Part shown: piece after piece, positions 25,486-33,857 of the stretch
Layout of the letters: the number at the start of each line of letters is the position of its first letter
How positions within the stretch are numbered: position 1 is the stretch's first letter
Source of the DNA: Bacillus manliponensis
GTDB lineage: Bacteria > Bacillota > Bacilli > Bacillales > Bacillaceae_G
NCBI RefSeq assembly: GCF_000712595.1
Contig: NZ_JOTN01000004.1
Span: 247,409-311,408 of the forward strand
Reading direction: 5' to 3'
DNA: 64,000 nt
Position numbers and translations under genes: made by a program
Notes under the pieces: generated by a model
Databases searched by the model: none
What the model was told of the DNA's origin: nothing
Seen by the model: the letters and a program-made list of their open reading frames with translations, nothing else

Positions 25486-26055
25486 TCACATGTCTGATTC
25501 TGAATCCCATACTTCTACAAATTCAAAACCTTTTAAATCACTTTCTAAAACTGCATTTCTAAATTCATCTGATACAAAAAAGTAGTTTGGGTGAACTCTT
25601 TTATTTATATACACTTTAAAAATCATTTCATTTTGAACAACACTAGGAATAAATACAAATTTTTCACAGCCTATTATTAAACCTGAACTTAACTTTTTGA
25701 ATATTGTATTATTAATATCAAGTGCATCCAATACATGTAAAATGTGAATAGCATAGTATTTTTCGTTTGTTGTTTTATGGATTAATGGTAGAAATTCAAC
25801 ATTGTTACCTACTAAAGGTTCTAATACTTGCTTAGCTTTCTCACTAATTATTTGTACACCAGATTTCCCCCAAAAAATAGGACAATCACTTTGATATCCT
25901 TCATCTGTTATCTCAATAAATTTAGGTGTCCATGAACCTGATAAACTCACTGTAGAATTAAAAGTATTTTTAAAATATCCCTTGTCTTCTTCATAGTTTA
26001 ATAATTGAAAGGTTTGATAATCGTCAGTTGAACTTTTTAATTGCCAAATTTTCAT
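25486..26055 (-). CDS. Probable immunity protein (DUF1629/Imm11-like)
   Basis: 189 residues encoded 39 bases after the LXG toxin gene on the same strand, the usual place for the cognate immunity gene. Opens MKIWQLKSSTDDYQTF; central blocks FWGKSGVQIISEKAKQVLEPL and EKYYAIHILHVLDALD agree with the DUF1629 (Imm11) family. No signal peptide or transmembrane segment, so cytosolic, which fits protection against an intracellular nuclease. Pairing with the AHH toxin rests on position. Confidence 0.7.
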   Translation of the reverse strand: MKIWQLKSSTDDYQTFQLLNYEEDKGYFKNTFNSTVSLSGSWTPKFIEITDEGYQSDCPIFWGKSGVQIISEKAKQVLEPLVGNNVEFLPLIHKTTNEKYYAIHILHVLDALDINNTIFKKLSSGLIIGCEKFVFIPSVVQNEMIFKVYINKRVHPNYFFVSDEFRNAVLESDLKGFEFVEVWDSESDM

Positions 26056-26094
26056 ATGTATATTCTCCTTCGCTATTTATTTACTAAGATATAG

Positions 26095-27720
26095 TTATTT
26101 TCTTGGTTCATTTAGTTTTATTTTACCTTCTAATAACTCTTGTCTTATTTGATGTAAAACTTCAGCTATATCAGCTTGAGTGCCACCCATTTCTATAACA
26201 CTATTCAGCCTTTCTGTTACCTCTCTGATGTACTCTTTAGAATGGTTACCTACATGTAAAACTTCAGTGGTCACATAATCATTCACTTGATAAGGTAAAA
26301 ACACCCCATTTGCAGCAGAATCAGGGTCTATTCCAATCTCTTTTAATAATTCCTGTACTTCCACAGCCCTACCATCATTCCAAGGTACAATGTGATGTGC
26401 TGCATTAGGATACGGTGGTGGTTCAATTCCTGCATCCTTAAGTTCTTCACGTAATACTTTAGATGCTGTATATGAATCGGGATATTCATTTTTTACATTT
26501 ACTCTATCAAGTACTTTATCAGCATAATCCTTTATTACTTCTTGTACATCTTTAATCTTGCTTTTCCCATTTTTCAAGAACACAAATGTATCATGTGCTT
26601 CTTTTAAATAACCAATAGGATTTCTCTGAGTATTTTTAAATTCACTAGCACCAACAAATGCAAATCGGTCTTGTAACGGTAATTTATTTGTAATAGATGA
26701 AACAACTTCGGAGAATTTAGATACATTCGTATCTTCTCCTAGTGTAGTTACTTTACCTATTTTACTTACTTTACTTATCCCTTTATCACTAACCACCCCT
26801 AAACCAACTTCCATAAACGCAGATATTATCCAACTTGTAGTACTCTCAGCATCACCATGCACAACGTCATTAATAAATGAATCTGATAAGGTATTCCACA
26901 TCGTAAAAAATGTTTCTATAGGGTGACCTACAGCATATTTAAGGTTTTCTTGTGTTACTGTATCATCTAGCGAATCGAACCCCTCTTCAATACCTTCAAT
27001 CACTTTTCCCGAACCATAATAAATACCCCTCAAAATTTTCTCTAATAAAGATTTTTCAGTATTATTATCATTCACTTCAACTTTTAGTTTCTCTGCTTGA
27101 CGATTTCTCTCTTCCGTAATCACTTGAATTGGCTTTGCCCATTCCATATTTAATTTTTCGATATGAAATGTTCCGCTGACAGCTTGAAATCCTTTTCCAC
27201 TTTGTACTTCTGCAAGCCCTTTTGCGATACTAGTAGCTAACTGAAGGGCTGTAGTATAATTATTGCTAGAAGACGCGTTAAATTGATGTAAACGTTCTAA
27301 CTTATCTTCTAGTTTTCGCTTCATCGCATGATAAATTTGTAGCATTGCTGCCGTCTCAGGCGTTAGTTCACTCATTGCCTCAATGGCTGCAATCATTTGC
27401 TGTAGTTCTCGAATTTGTTCAAGTATTTCTTGTTCAATCACATCTACTGTAGCAACCTCTGATTGAAAGTCACTTGGAAATACCTCGTTTTGGCGAATTA
27501 ATTCTTCACATAAATAAATAATTCCTTGTGCTAACTGCCGATACGTTTGCACAAAGAATATTTTTGCACTATCATACGTTTTACCTTGAAGCATGATGTC
27601 ACCTGTAAACGCATCAATTGAACGAATTACTTCTTCCATCCCTTGAATTGTTGCGTTACAAAAAGCATTCATGCTTTCTGTTTGTGCCTGTACTTCCCCT
27701 ATGTACATGTTTAGACTCAT
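26095..27720 (-). CDS. LXG-domain polymorphic toxin with C-terminal AHH nuclease domain
   Basis: 541 residues. Residues 1 to about 205 form the helical LXG domain (MSLNMYIGEVQAQTESMNAF and on), the targeting part of type VIIb-secreted toxins. A middle linker (about 210-400) includes a glycine-poor pretoxin region. The C-terminal 100 residues contain NAAHHIVPWNDGRA, the A-HH signature of the HNH/AHH nuclease fold, predicted to cut nucleic acid. GGAGGT precedes the ATG. No small LapA/LapB-like helper genes are visible directly upstream, although LXG toxins commonly need them. An immunity candidate follows. Confidence 0.88.
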   Translation of the reverse strand: MSLNMYIGEVQAQTESMNAFCNATIQGMEEVIRSIDAFTGDIMLQGKTYDSAKIFFVQTYRQLAQGIIYLCEELIRQNEVFPSDFQSEVATVDVIEQEILEQIRELQQMIAAIEAMSELTPETAAMLQIYHAMKRKLEDKLERLHQFNASSSNNYTTALQLATSIAKGLAEVQSGKGFQAVSGTFHIEKLNMEWAKPIQVITEERNRQAEKLKVEVNDNNTEKSLLEKILRGIYYGSGKVIEGIEEGFDSLDDTVTQENLKYAVGHPIETFFTMWNTLSDSFINDVVHGDAESTTSWIISAFMEVGLGVVSDKGISKVSKIGKVTTLGEDTNVSKFSEVVSSITNKLPLQDRFAFVGASEFKNTQRNPIGYLKEAHDTFVFLKNGKSKIKDVQEVIKDYADKVLDRVNVKNEYPDSYTASKVLREELKDAGIEPPPYPNAAHHIVPWNDGRAVEVQELLKEIGIDPDSAANGVFLPYQVNDYVTTEVLHVGNHSKEYIREVTERLNSVIEMGGTQADIAEVLHQIRQELLEGKIKLNEPRK

Positions 27721-28019
27721 GGGTTGACCTCCTGTACGAAACTTTCAGTCGTTAACTTAATCAAAAAATAATATAACTCCTAATTTCCCTTTTATTTCAT
27801 AAACAAATTATACCATATGAGACTAGTTCACAGTACCAAGCCATTTCACCTACTAAAATGAAAAGTGTTAATAAGACTCATATAATAGAATTGCATTCTG
27901 CTATTGAATTTAAAGCTGGAATTGTCAAACGAATGTTGAGAAATATAAAAGTAAATTTTCATTAAACTGTATTCTTGCTATCATTGTTTGTAGGAATATT
28001 CAAAAAGAGAGGGGATTTC

Positions 28020-29114
28020 ATGAACGTTCAAATAAAGGGGAATGAACAAATTTCAAAGTTACTAAGCGATTGGTATCAAGAAATACGTTCACGTAATATA
28101 GATAATGCCCATAGTTTAAAAGAAGAAATTAATTCCATCATTCACAATAACGAAGTAGACTCAAACATGTTACTTTACTATTACCTGTTAGATTTCGGTT
28201 ATAAATATTTAGTCGATAATTTAAGTGTTTCAAAGAATAGCTTTGATAAAATTGAATCTTTTGATATTCCCGCCGATAACTTTTTATCTTATTACTATCA
28301 TTTTTATAAGGCTGTTCATTCAAATGCAATCGGCAATTATAACCTTGCTAAAGAACATTATGATAAAGCAGAATTTTTACTCAAACACATTCCTGATGAA
28401 CTGGAAGAAGCAGAATTTCATTATAACTTAGCAACATATCATTATCATATTTATCAAGCGCTTTTAGCCATTAAGCACGGCACAAAAGCTAGAGATATAT
28501 TTGCTAAACATGAAAACTATGAATTAAAAGCAGCCTATTGCGATAATTTATTAGGGTTAGCTTGTACGCATCTAAAGGAATTTGAACTAGCTGAAGAATA
28601 CTTTGTTACTGCAATGGATACATTTCAAAAGCAAAAGAATGAGAAAGCAATCTTACTAGTTCGTCATAACTTGGGCTTTATGTATGCAAGTCAAAACCTT
28701 TCTAGTTTAGCAATTCGATATCTTTCAGAAGTTGTTGAAAAGAAACCTCATCATTATAAAGCTATTTTTGTTAAAGCAAAAGAACATGTCAAACTAGGTG
28801 AAGAAGAAATTGCATCTCAACTCATTGAAAAAGGCTTAACTATTTGCAAAGAATTAGGAAACGAAGAATATCAGTATCACTTTACAATTCTAAGAGAAAT
28901 AAACAAAAAAGTTGCTGCTGAAGAATTAGAAAAAGCAGTACTAGCAGGAATGGGCTATCTTAAAAACGAAAGATTATGGGAATACGTTCAAGAATACATG
29001 GAAGAACTAGCAGTCCAATTCCATAAAGAAGGAAGCTTTGAACAAGGAAGTAAATATTTTTACTTAAGTTATGAAGCTAAAAAAGAAATTTTTAAAAAGG
29101 AGGCGTTAAAATGA
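28020..29114 (+). CDS. Rap-family response-regulator phosphatase/regulator (Rap 2)
   Basis: 364 residues from the ATG at 28020, with AGAGGGGA upstream; an in-frame extension to 27975 has no ribosome site. Same length and TPR layout as Rap 1, clearly homologous over the whole length (for example NEQISKLLSDWYQEIRSRNI and LGLACTHLKEFELAEEYF). It overlaps its phr gene. It is transcribed away from the toxin gene and lies inside the tRNA-bounded segment, so it may have arrived with it. The 299-base gap between toxin and rap holds both promoters and no gene. Confidence 0.9.
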   Translation: MNVQIKGNEQISKLLSDWYQEIRSRNIDNAHSLKEEINSIIHNNEVDSNMLLYYYLLDFGYKYLVDNLSVSKNSFDKIESFDIPADNFLSYYYHFYKAVHSNAIGNYNLAKEHYDKAEFLLKHIPDELEEAEFHYNLATYHYHIYQALLAIKHGTKARDIFAKHENYELKAAYCDNLLGLACTHLKEFELAEEYFVTAMDTFQKQKNEKAILLVRHNLGFMYASQNLSSLAIRYLSEVVEKKPHHYKAIFVKAKEHVKLGEEEIASQLIEKGLTICKELGNEEYQYHFTILREINKKVAAEELEKAVLAGMGYLKNERLWEYVQEYMEELAVQFHKEGSFEQGSKYFYLSYEAKKEIFKKEALK

Positions 29115-29233
29115 AAAAGCTATTATTAGGAATGTTATTGATGACAATTGTAACGATAGGCACACAGACTCCAGTTAACACTCAAGCAGCTATTAATACT
29201 CTACAGAGCTCAGCTCATGGAGATACAGGTTGA
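29111..29233 (+). CDS. Phr signalling peptide precursor for Rap 2
   Basis: 40 residues; start overlaps the rap stop (ATGA). Signal sequence MKKLLLGMLLMTIVTIG is followed by a polar tail ending SSAHGDTG. The predicted active signal is a C-terminal 5-7-mer such as AHGDTG. It differs from the GNTGG end of the first Phr, so the two systems are probably orthogonal. Confidence 0.85.
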   Translation: MKKLLLGMLLMTIVTIGTQTPVNTQAAINTLQSSAHGDTG

Positions 29234-29339
29234 TTTATTGAAAACTTAGGGCGCTTACCTATTCTTAAGGAGGCGTTCTTTTTAATTCCATAATAATTAA
29301 AACTGGTTCCAGTGTCTCTACACAGTGTAAGTGTTATTC

Positions 29340-29486
29340 ATGTATCCAAACATCAATAATAAATATTTGGACGTATCTTCAAAATTAGATGTTGAACTAG
29401 TTACACTAGAAAAAGCAGATTCATTTTTAGGTATTAAAATATTATTAAACTTGTCAACGAATTGTTTCTATATCATGAGCGGCTAA
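29340..29486 (+). pseudogene. Short ORF, possible gene remnant
   Basis: 48-residue frame starting MYPNINNKYLDVSSKLDVEL and ending FYIMSG, without a clear ribosome binding site. I do not recognise it. Position between phr and the tRNA, and lack of signals, suggest a degraded fragment of a larger gene near the island end. Could be chance. Confidence 0.2.
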
Positions 29487-29488
29487 AT

Positions 29489-29538
29489 ATACGACAAAAA
29501 AGCGTTTTATTAATTAATAAAACGCTTTTTTGTCGTAT
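29489..29538. terminator. Long perfect palindrome (tRNA terminator)
   Basis: A palindrome of 44 or more bases centred on TTAATTAA, with arms CGACAAAAAAGCGTTTTA and its exact complement. On the minus strand it follows tRNA-Val and ends with a T run, so it is a rho-independent terminator; on the plus strand it can act likewise. Confidence 0.8.
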
Positions 29539-29542
29539 GATA

Positions 29543-29615
29543 TGATCCCGACTGGGTTCGAACCAGCGACCTCCACCCTGTCAAGGTGGCGCTCTCCCTG
29601 CTGAGCTACGGGATC
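29543..29615 (-). tRNA. tRNA-Val (anticodon GAC)
   Basis: On the minus strand the cloverleaf reads: acceptor GATCCCG with CGGGATC, D arm GCTC...GAGC, anticodon stem CCACC/GGTGG with loop TTGACAG (anticodon GAC), T arm GCTGG-TTCGAAC-CCAGT, discriminator A. CCA is not encoded. The 3' end faces the toxin/Rap segment and is partly duplicated at 25246-25282. Confidence 0.95.
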
Positions 29616-29714
29616 ATGATATGTAGAGAGTTTTAAATCTCTTTTGGAACTCTATTAGGTTAATTATACAGAATTGAGTGAAATCTTACAATGGTTTTTG
29701 ATTGAAATATGGAA

Positions 29715-29856
29715 ATAAAGTGAACCTTCAATCAGTGGATCCATCTCCCACTGATTGTTAGCCCGACCAATCAGGCTGTTAATCTCCCACCTAAACTGCT
29801 TCGCATTCTCTCAAGTTCTGAGTTGGAAGTCTTACAGCCCGTTAATGCGGGATAAA
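29715..29856 (-). repeat. bcr1-like repeat, near full-length copy
   Basis: In inverse orientation: ATAAAGTGAACCTTCAATCA at the left end and CAGCCCGTTAATGCGGGATAAA at the right, so TTTAT bounds both ends on the minus strand. Internal hairpin arms (AATCAGTGG...CCCACTGATT, GCCCGACCAATCAGGC) are visible. Confidence 0.8.
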
Positions 29857-30036
29857 TAAGCATCAAATTTACAAAAACATTACAAAAATGTAATGTAAGC
29901 ATAGTAGTTTATTTTATTTTTTTCATTTATAATCGAGGGATATAATCTTTCTTATTTTTCTGTCAAGGGAATTTGAGAGAGTTGTAAGTAAGAGAATGGT
30001 TATATTTATATTGTTTTTTTGTAGAAGGAGACAAAC

Positions 30037-30648
30037 ATGGAAGCTTGGATTACACAAATTATGGAGCAGTTTGGTTACTTAGGCATTTTCTTTTTAATTG
30101 CCCTTGAGAATTTATTTCCACCAATTCCATCAGAAGTAATTTTGACGTTTGGTGGGTTTGTGACGACGACGTCGGATTTAACGATTACGGGTGTTATTGC
30201 AGTGGCAACAATTGGTTCGGTTGTTGGGGCTGTATTGTTATATGGTGTTGGTCGCTTGTTAGATGTGCAGCGATTAGAGAAAATTATTGATCGTTATGGA
30301 TATATACTTCGTTTAACAAAGGAAGATATTCATAAGGCAGATGCTTGGTTTGATAAATATGGAATTTGGACGGTATTCTTTTGCCGAATGATTCCACTTA
30401 TTCGTAGTTTAATTTCGATTCCTGCGGGGATGTCTAATATGAATTTTCCGTTGTTCCTTGTCTTTACAACAGCGGGAACGTTAATTTGGAATACAGTGTT
30501 AGTAAACTTAGGAGCGGCAGTGGGAGCTTCTTGGAAAGATATTGTTGCTTATATGGATATTTTTTCAACAGTTACTTATATTATCTTAGGACTTGTATTC
30601 CTTTTCGTGTTAGTTTGGTATATGAAAAAACGTAAAGAGAGAAGATAA
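30037..30648 (+). CDS. DedA-family membrane protein
   Basis: 203 residues with AGAAGGAG before the ATG. Family motifs are ENLFPPIPSEVILTFGG near the N-terminus, the re-entrant GSVVGAVLLYGVGRLLD, and FFCRMIPLIRSLISIPAGMSNM with the conserved F-x-R-x-x-P-x-x-R. Four to five membrane segments. DedA proteins act in membrane lipid and undecaprenyl-phosphate flipping and proton-motive-force homeostasis. Single gene with terminator. Confidence 0.92.
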   Translation: MEAWITQIMEQFGYLGIFFLIALENLFPPIPSEVILTFGGFVTTTSDLTITGVIAVATIGSVVGAVLLYGVGRLLDVQRLEKIIDRYGYILRLTKEDIHKADAWFDKYGIWTVFFCRMIPLIRSLISIPAGMSNMNFPLFLVFTTAGTLIWNTVLVNLGAAVGASWKDIVAYMDIFSTVTYIILGLVFLFVLVWYMKKRKERR

Positions 30649-30652
30649 TTTT

Positions 30653-30686
30653 AAAAGGACACTTTCAATGAAGAGTGTCCTTTTTT
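30653..30686 (+). terminator. Terminator after the dedA-like gene
   Basis: AAAAGGACACT and AGTGTCCTTTT arms with a short loop and T run. Confidence 0.85.
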
Positions 30687-30935
30687 CTATTATTTTAGTT
30701 ATTTTTGCTTTTTATTGTATAAAAATACATTGCGAAAAATAAAAGGGTACATTATAGTAGAAGGGGATTTTTTATACCAATAAATTGTATGAAAACTCAG
30801 TCACTATATATATTTTCTTTTTAAAATATGATATAGTCAAAAATGGAAATAAATAGAGAATGAAATAGATAGTAATGAAAATGGCTTTGCTTGTATACGT
30901 ATGGAAGTGAAGCGGGGAAGAAAAGGGAGAGGAAT

Positions 30936-32192
30936 ATGGTATTTTGGAAGAAAGCGTTTGCTTTTGTAGTTGCAAGTCTACTATTTTTTGTTACACCTGT
31001 AACAATGTATGCAGAAGGTCAGCTTGTCCCAGAGGTAGAAGGTCAGTTTGCGGTCTCTATTGATGGAAGGACAGGGGATGTATTATATGATAAAAATGCA
31101 TATGCATATGCATATCCTGCCAGTATGACGAAAGTGTTAACTGCCATTTTATTAATGGAACATACGGAAAAAGGCGAACAAATTGCATTTTCACAAACAG
31201 CGTTAGATCAGGTGAAAAGTAATTATCAAATCGAGTTACAAGTGGGGGAAACGGTAGACCGGGATACAGCGCTTATGATTTTAATGGTGCTAAGTGCTAA
31301 TGATGTTGCATATGCCATTGGTGAGCATGTTGGGGGAACTGCGGAGAACTTTGCAGCTATGATGAATGCGAAAGCGAAACAACTTGGAGCAAAAGATAGT
31401 AACTTTGTAACATCAAGTGGTCTGCACGATCCAAATCATTATACAACTGCTTATGATATGGCAATGATTACGAGAGGAGTCCTTCCATATCCTGAAATTT
31501 TGACGGCAATGAATACAAAAGAAACGACTGTTACAACTTCATTGCAAACGGCTTCGATCTTTAATAAAGGTAGATATTTCGAAAATCCATATTGTATCGG
31601 TGGAAAAACAGGATTTACAGATGAAGCACGTAATACACTTGTTCAATTAAATGAGAAAGATGGAAATCGTATTATTAACGTGGTGATGGCTTCTCATCGA
31701 CCAGCTATTTATGAAGATATGAAAAAGCTTGCTGATTTTGCATTTCCACAGTTTACAAAACAGATGGTTCTTGATAAAAATAGTTGGAACGAGGAAGCTA
31801 ATTATTTAGAAGAACAAGTTGACGGTGAGTTAGAGAAAAGTATTGAGCTTGTAATGAAGCAAAATGAAGGTAAAAATGTAAAGGCTGTTTTTAAACAAAG
31901 TGAAATTGATAAAAAATCATTATATGAAACAGGTATTCACCGCGGAGATGTGATTGGAACGGTGGATGTGATGAAAAATAATGAAACGTTAGAAAGTGTA
32001 AATGTTCTTTCTACAGAAGATATAGCGTTTGAAAGTCCAAAAAAAGCAAGCAATCCAGTTGTGAAAAGTTATTCATGGAAGCTAGTTGCAGGTATTGGGG
32101 CTGGCGTGATTATAGTTGCGATAGTTGGAATTTATGTTGGCAGACGACGCAGAACGAATGTTGTTTCTAAGAAAGAAAAGCAGATAAGTTAA
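30936..32192 (+). CDS. dacF: D-alanyl-D-alanine carboxypeptidase (DacF-like, class C-type PBP5 family)
   Basis: 418 residues from the ATG at 30936 with GGGAGAGG just before; the upstream frame to 30891 has no ribosome site. Signal peptide (FAFVVASLLFFVTPVTMYA), peptidase S11 domain with SxxK in ASMTK, SxN in SANDV, and KTG in GGKTGF, a C-terminal PBP5-associated domain, then a transmembrane anchor (WKLVAGIGAGVIIVAIVGI) and basic tail. Removes the terminal D-Ala of peptidoglycan stem peptides outside the membrane. Exact orthology (DacF versus a general S11 enzyme) is uncertain. Confidence 0.85.
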   Translation: MVFWKKAFAFVVASLLFFVTPVTMYAEGQLVPEVEGQFAVSIDGRTGDVLYDKNAYAYAYPASMTKVLTAILLMEHTEKGEQIAFSQTALDQVKSNYQIELQVGETVDRDTALMILMVLSANDVAYAIGEHVGGTAENFAAMMNAKAKQLGAKDSNFVTSSGLHDPNHYTTAYDMAMITRGVLPYPEILTAMNTKETTVTTSLQTASIFNKGRYFENPYCIGGKTGFTDEARNTLVQLNEKDGNRIINVVMASHRPAIYEDMKKLADFAFPQFTKQMVLDKNSWNEEANYLEEQVDGELEKSIELVMKQNEGKNVKAVFKQSEIDKKSLYETGIHRGDVIGTVDVMKNNETLESVNVLSTEDIAFESPKKASNPVVKSYSWKLVAGIGAGVIIVAIVGIYVGRRRRTNVVSKKEKQIS

Positions 32193-32206
32193 TGTATGTT
32201 GTAAGG

Positions 32207-32246
32207 AAGAAAGTTACTAGGAAATAAAGTAGTAACTTTCTTTTTT
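32207..32246 (+). terminator. Terminator after the carboxypeptidase gene
   Basis: GAAAGTTACTA and TAGTAACTTTC, eleven perfect pairs, then six T. Confidence 0.88.
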
Positions 32247-32362
32247 ATTTGAGTAATGTGGTGTTTTTTGTCTATTTAAGTAGAAAAATGGAGGATATTA
32301 ATTGTGAGAAAATGTAAAACTTTTATTGTGTTATCCTAAAGTTCGTTATAATATGAAATTAA

Positions 32363-32378
32363 GTTCTTTATAAAGAAC
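32363..32378. promoter_or_regulatory. SinR operator pair upstream of sipW
   Basis: GTTCTTT-AT-AAAGAAC: two SinR boxes (consensus GTTCTYT) in a perfect inverted arrangement, about 55 bases before the sipW start. Fits repression of the matrix operon by SinR, whose gene lies at 36883. Confidence 0.75.
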
Positions 32379-32432
32379 TTTTATTTTGTGAAATGATAGA
32401 GTTCATAAAACCATGAATAGGAGACGAGACGA

Positions 32433-32999
32433 ATGAAATTTGTTTGGAAGATAATTAGTAATATTATCTCATTTGTTTTATTTGCAGTGATGGTTTGTTT
32501 AGCATTTGTTGTTATTTCGTCGAAAGCAAGTGGTGGTACTCCTACTGTGATGGGTTACCAATTTAAAACGGTATTATCAGGTTCAATGGAGCCGACATTT
32601 TTAACAGGATCGATTATTGCGATTGAGCCAACGAAAGATGGTTCTCAATATAAAAAAGATGACGTTATTACGTACAAAGAGAAAGAAGATCGTATTGTTA
32701 CTCACCGTATTATCGATGTGAAAAACGTAAATGGACAAGTTATGTATGAAACGAAGGGTGATAACAATAATGGGCCAGATTCCGAGCCAGTACTTGCGCA
32801 AAATGTAATTGGGAAGTATGCCGATATTACAGTTCCTTATGTTGGTTACTTATTAAATTACGCGAATTCTAAAGCTGGTGCAGCGCTGCTCCTCATTATT
32901 CCAGGAGTGTTTTTACTAGGGTATTCTGCAATTTCTATTTTTAGTGCTATTCGTAGTATTGATAGTGATAAAAAGAAGTCTGCGGAACAGTCTGTCTAA
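32433..32999 (+). CDS. sipW: Signal peptidase I, ER type (SipW)
   Basis: 188 residues. N-terminal membrane segment, catalytic Ser in LSGSMEPTF and, in place of the bacterial Lys, a His in DRIVTHRII, the mark of ER-type signal peptidases; GDNNNGPD follows; second membrane segment at the C-terminus (AALLLIIPGVFLLGYSA). It processes TasA/CalY-type precursors in Bacillus. GGAGAC precedes the ATG. First gene of the fibre operon, under a SinR inverted pair. Confidence 0.95.
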   Translation: MKFVWKIISNIISFVLFAVMVCLAFVVISSKASGGTPTVMGYQFKTVLSGSMEPTFLTGSIIAIEPTKDGSQYKKDDVITYKEKEDRIVTHRIIDVKNVNGQVMYETKGDNNNGPDSEPVLAQNVIGKYADITVPYVGYLLNYANSKAGAALLLIIPGVFLLGYSAISIFSAIRSIDSDKKKSAEQSV

Positions 33000-33012
33000 C
33001 TCGGTTATGCCT

Positions 33013-33065
33013 TCCATTTTTGGAGGTTAACAAATATATATAAATATAATTGGGGGAAGTAGAAA
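33013..33065 (+). repeat. tasA leader, duplicated copy 1
   Basis: The 53 bases before tasA (TTCCATTTTTGGAGGTTAAC to TTGGGGGAAGTAGAAA) recur nearly unchanged before the camelysin paralogue at 34598-34647. They hold the ribosome site GGGGGAA and an extra GGAGG-type site further upstream. Confidence 0.75.
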
Positions 33066-33653
33066 ATGAGTTTAAAAAAGAAATTAGGTATGGGCGTTGC
33101 ATCAGCAGCACTAGGTTTATCTTTAATCGGCGGAGGAACGTTCGCATTCTTTAGCGACAAAGCGCAAACAAACAACACATTTGCAGCAGGTACGTTAGAT
33201 CTTAGCGTAGATCCAACAACAATTGTAAACGTAGGTAATTTAAAACCTGGCGATACAATTAAGCGTGATTTCAAATTAGAAAATAAAGGTACATTAGATA
33301 TTAAAAAAGTATTGCTGAAGACAGATTACAAAGTAGTAGATGCAAAAGGTGATAATAAAGAGGATTTTGGTAAGCACATTAAAGTTACTTTCTTAAAAAA
33401 TGTTGATAAGCATGAAACAATTGTAAAACAAACGACGTTAGATAAATTAAAAGGTGATACACTTACTGCGGTAGATAACGATCTTTCAGCTTGGTTCTGG
33501 GATGAGAAAGGTATTTCTGCTGGAAAGAATGATAAATTTACAGTGAAATTTGAGTTTGTTGATAATAAGAAGGATCAAAATGAATTCCAAGGCGACAAAC
33601 TTGAATTGAAATGGACATTTGACGCACAACAAGAAGCTGGTGAAGACAGATAA
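33066..33653 (+). CDS. tasA: TasA, biofilm fibre protein (camelysin family)
   Basis: 195 residues. Signal peptide ending near FAFFSDKAQ, followed by the camelysin/TasA jelly-roll domain: NNTFAAGTLDLSVDP, NLKPGDTIKRDFKLENKGTLDIK, FVDNKKDQNEFQGDKLELKW. No metal-binding HEXXH motif. In B. cereus TasA forms extracellular amyloid-like fibres and is processed by SipW. Second gene of the operon; a terminator hairpin follows at once, so downstream genes depend on read-through or their own promoters. Assignment of this copy as TasA rather than CalY rests on order and on its differing C-terminal half. Confidence 0.88.
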   Translation: MSLKKKLGMGVASAALGLSLIGGGTFAFFSDKAQTNNTFAAGTLDLSVDPTTIVNVGNLKPGDTIKRDFKLENKGTLDIKKVLLKTDYKVVDAKGDNKEDFGKHIKVTFLKNVDKHETIVKQTTLDKLKGDTLTAVDNDLSAWFWDEKGISAGKNDKFTVKFEFVDNKKDQNEFQGDKLELKWTFDAQQEAGEDR

Positions 33654-33654
33654 T

Positions 33655-33693
33655 AACATAAAAAGACTATCAATTTGATAGTCTTTTTATGTT
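33655..33693 (+). terminator. Terminator after tasA
   Basis: AACATAAAAAGACTATC and GATAGTCTTTTTATGTT pair perfectly over 17 bases around a 5-base loop. Confidence 0.8.
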
Positions 33694-33795
33694 ATAGAGT
33701 ACAGGATGCATATCATTTTCTTTATAACAGATTATGTAAAATGTGAACAAAAATGTCGAAATTTATATAAAGTTTACGATTGTTTTTTATTTTTT

Positions 33796-33824
33796 GTTCT
33801 TTATAATGAAATTGCAGGTTCTTT
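33796..33824 (+). promoter_or_regulatory. Two direct SinR boxes upstream of the DUF4047 gene
   Basis: GTTCTTT at 33796-33802 and again at 33818-33824, 22 bases apart (two helical turns). Indicates a separate SinR-repressed promoter downstream of the tasA terminator. Confidence 0.65.
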
Positions 33825-33857
33825 ATTAAGAAAATAGATGTGGTAGGAGGGATAGTT

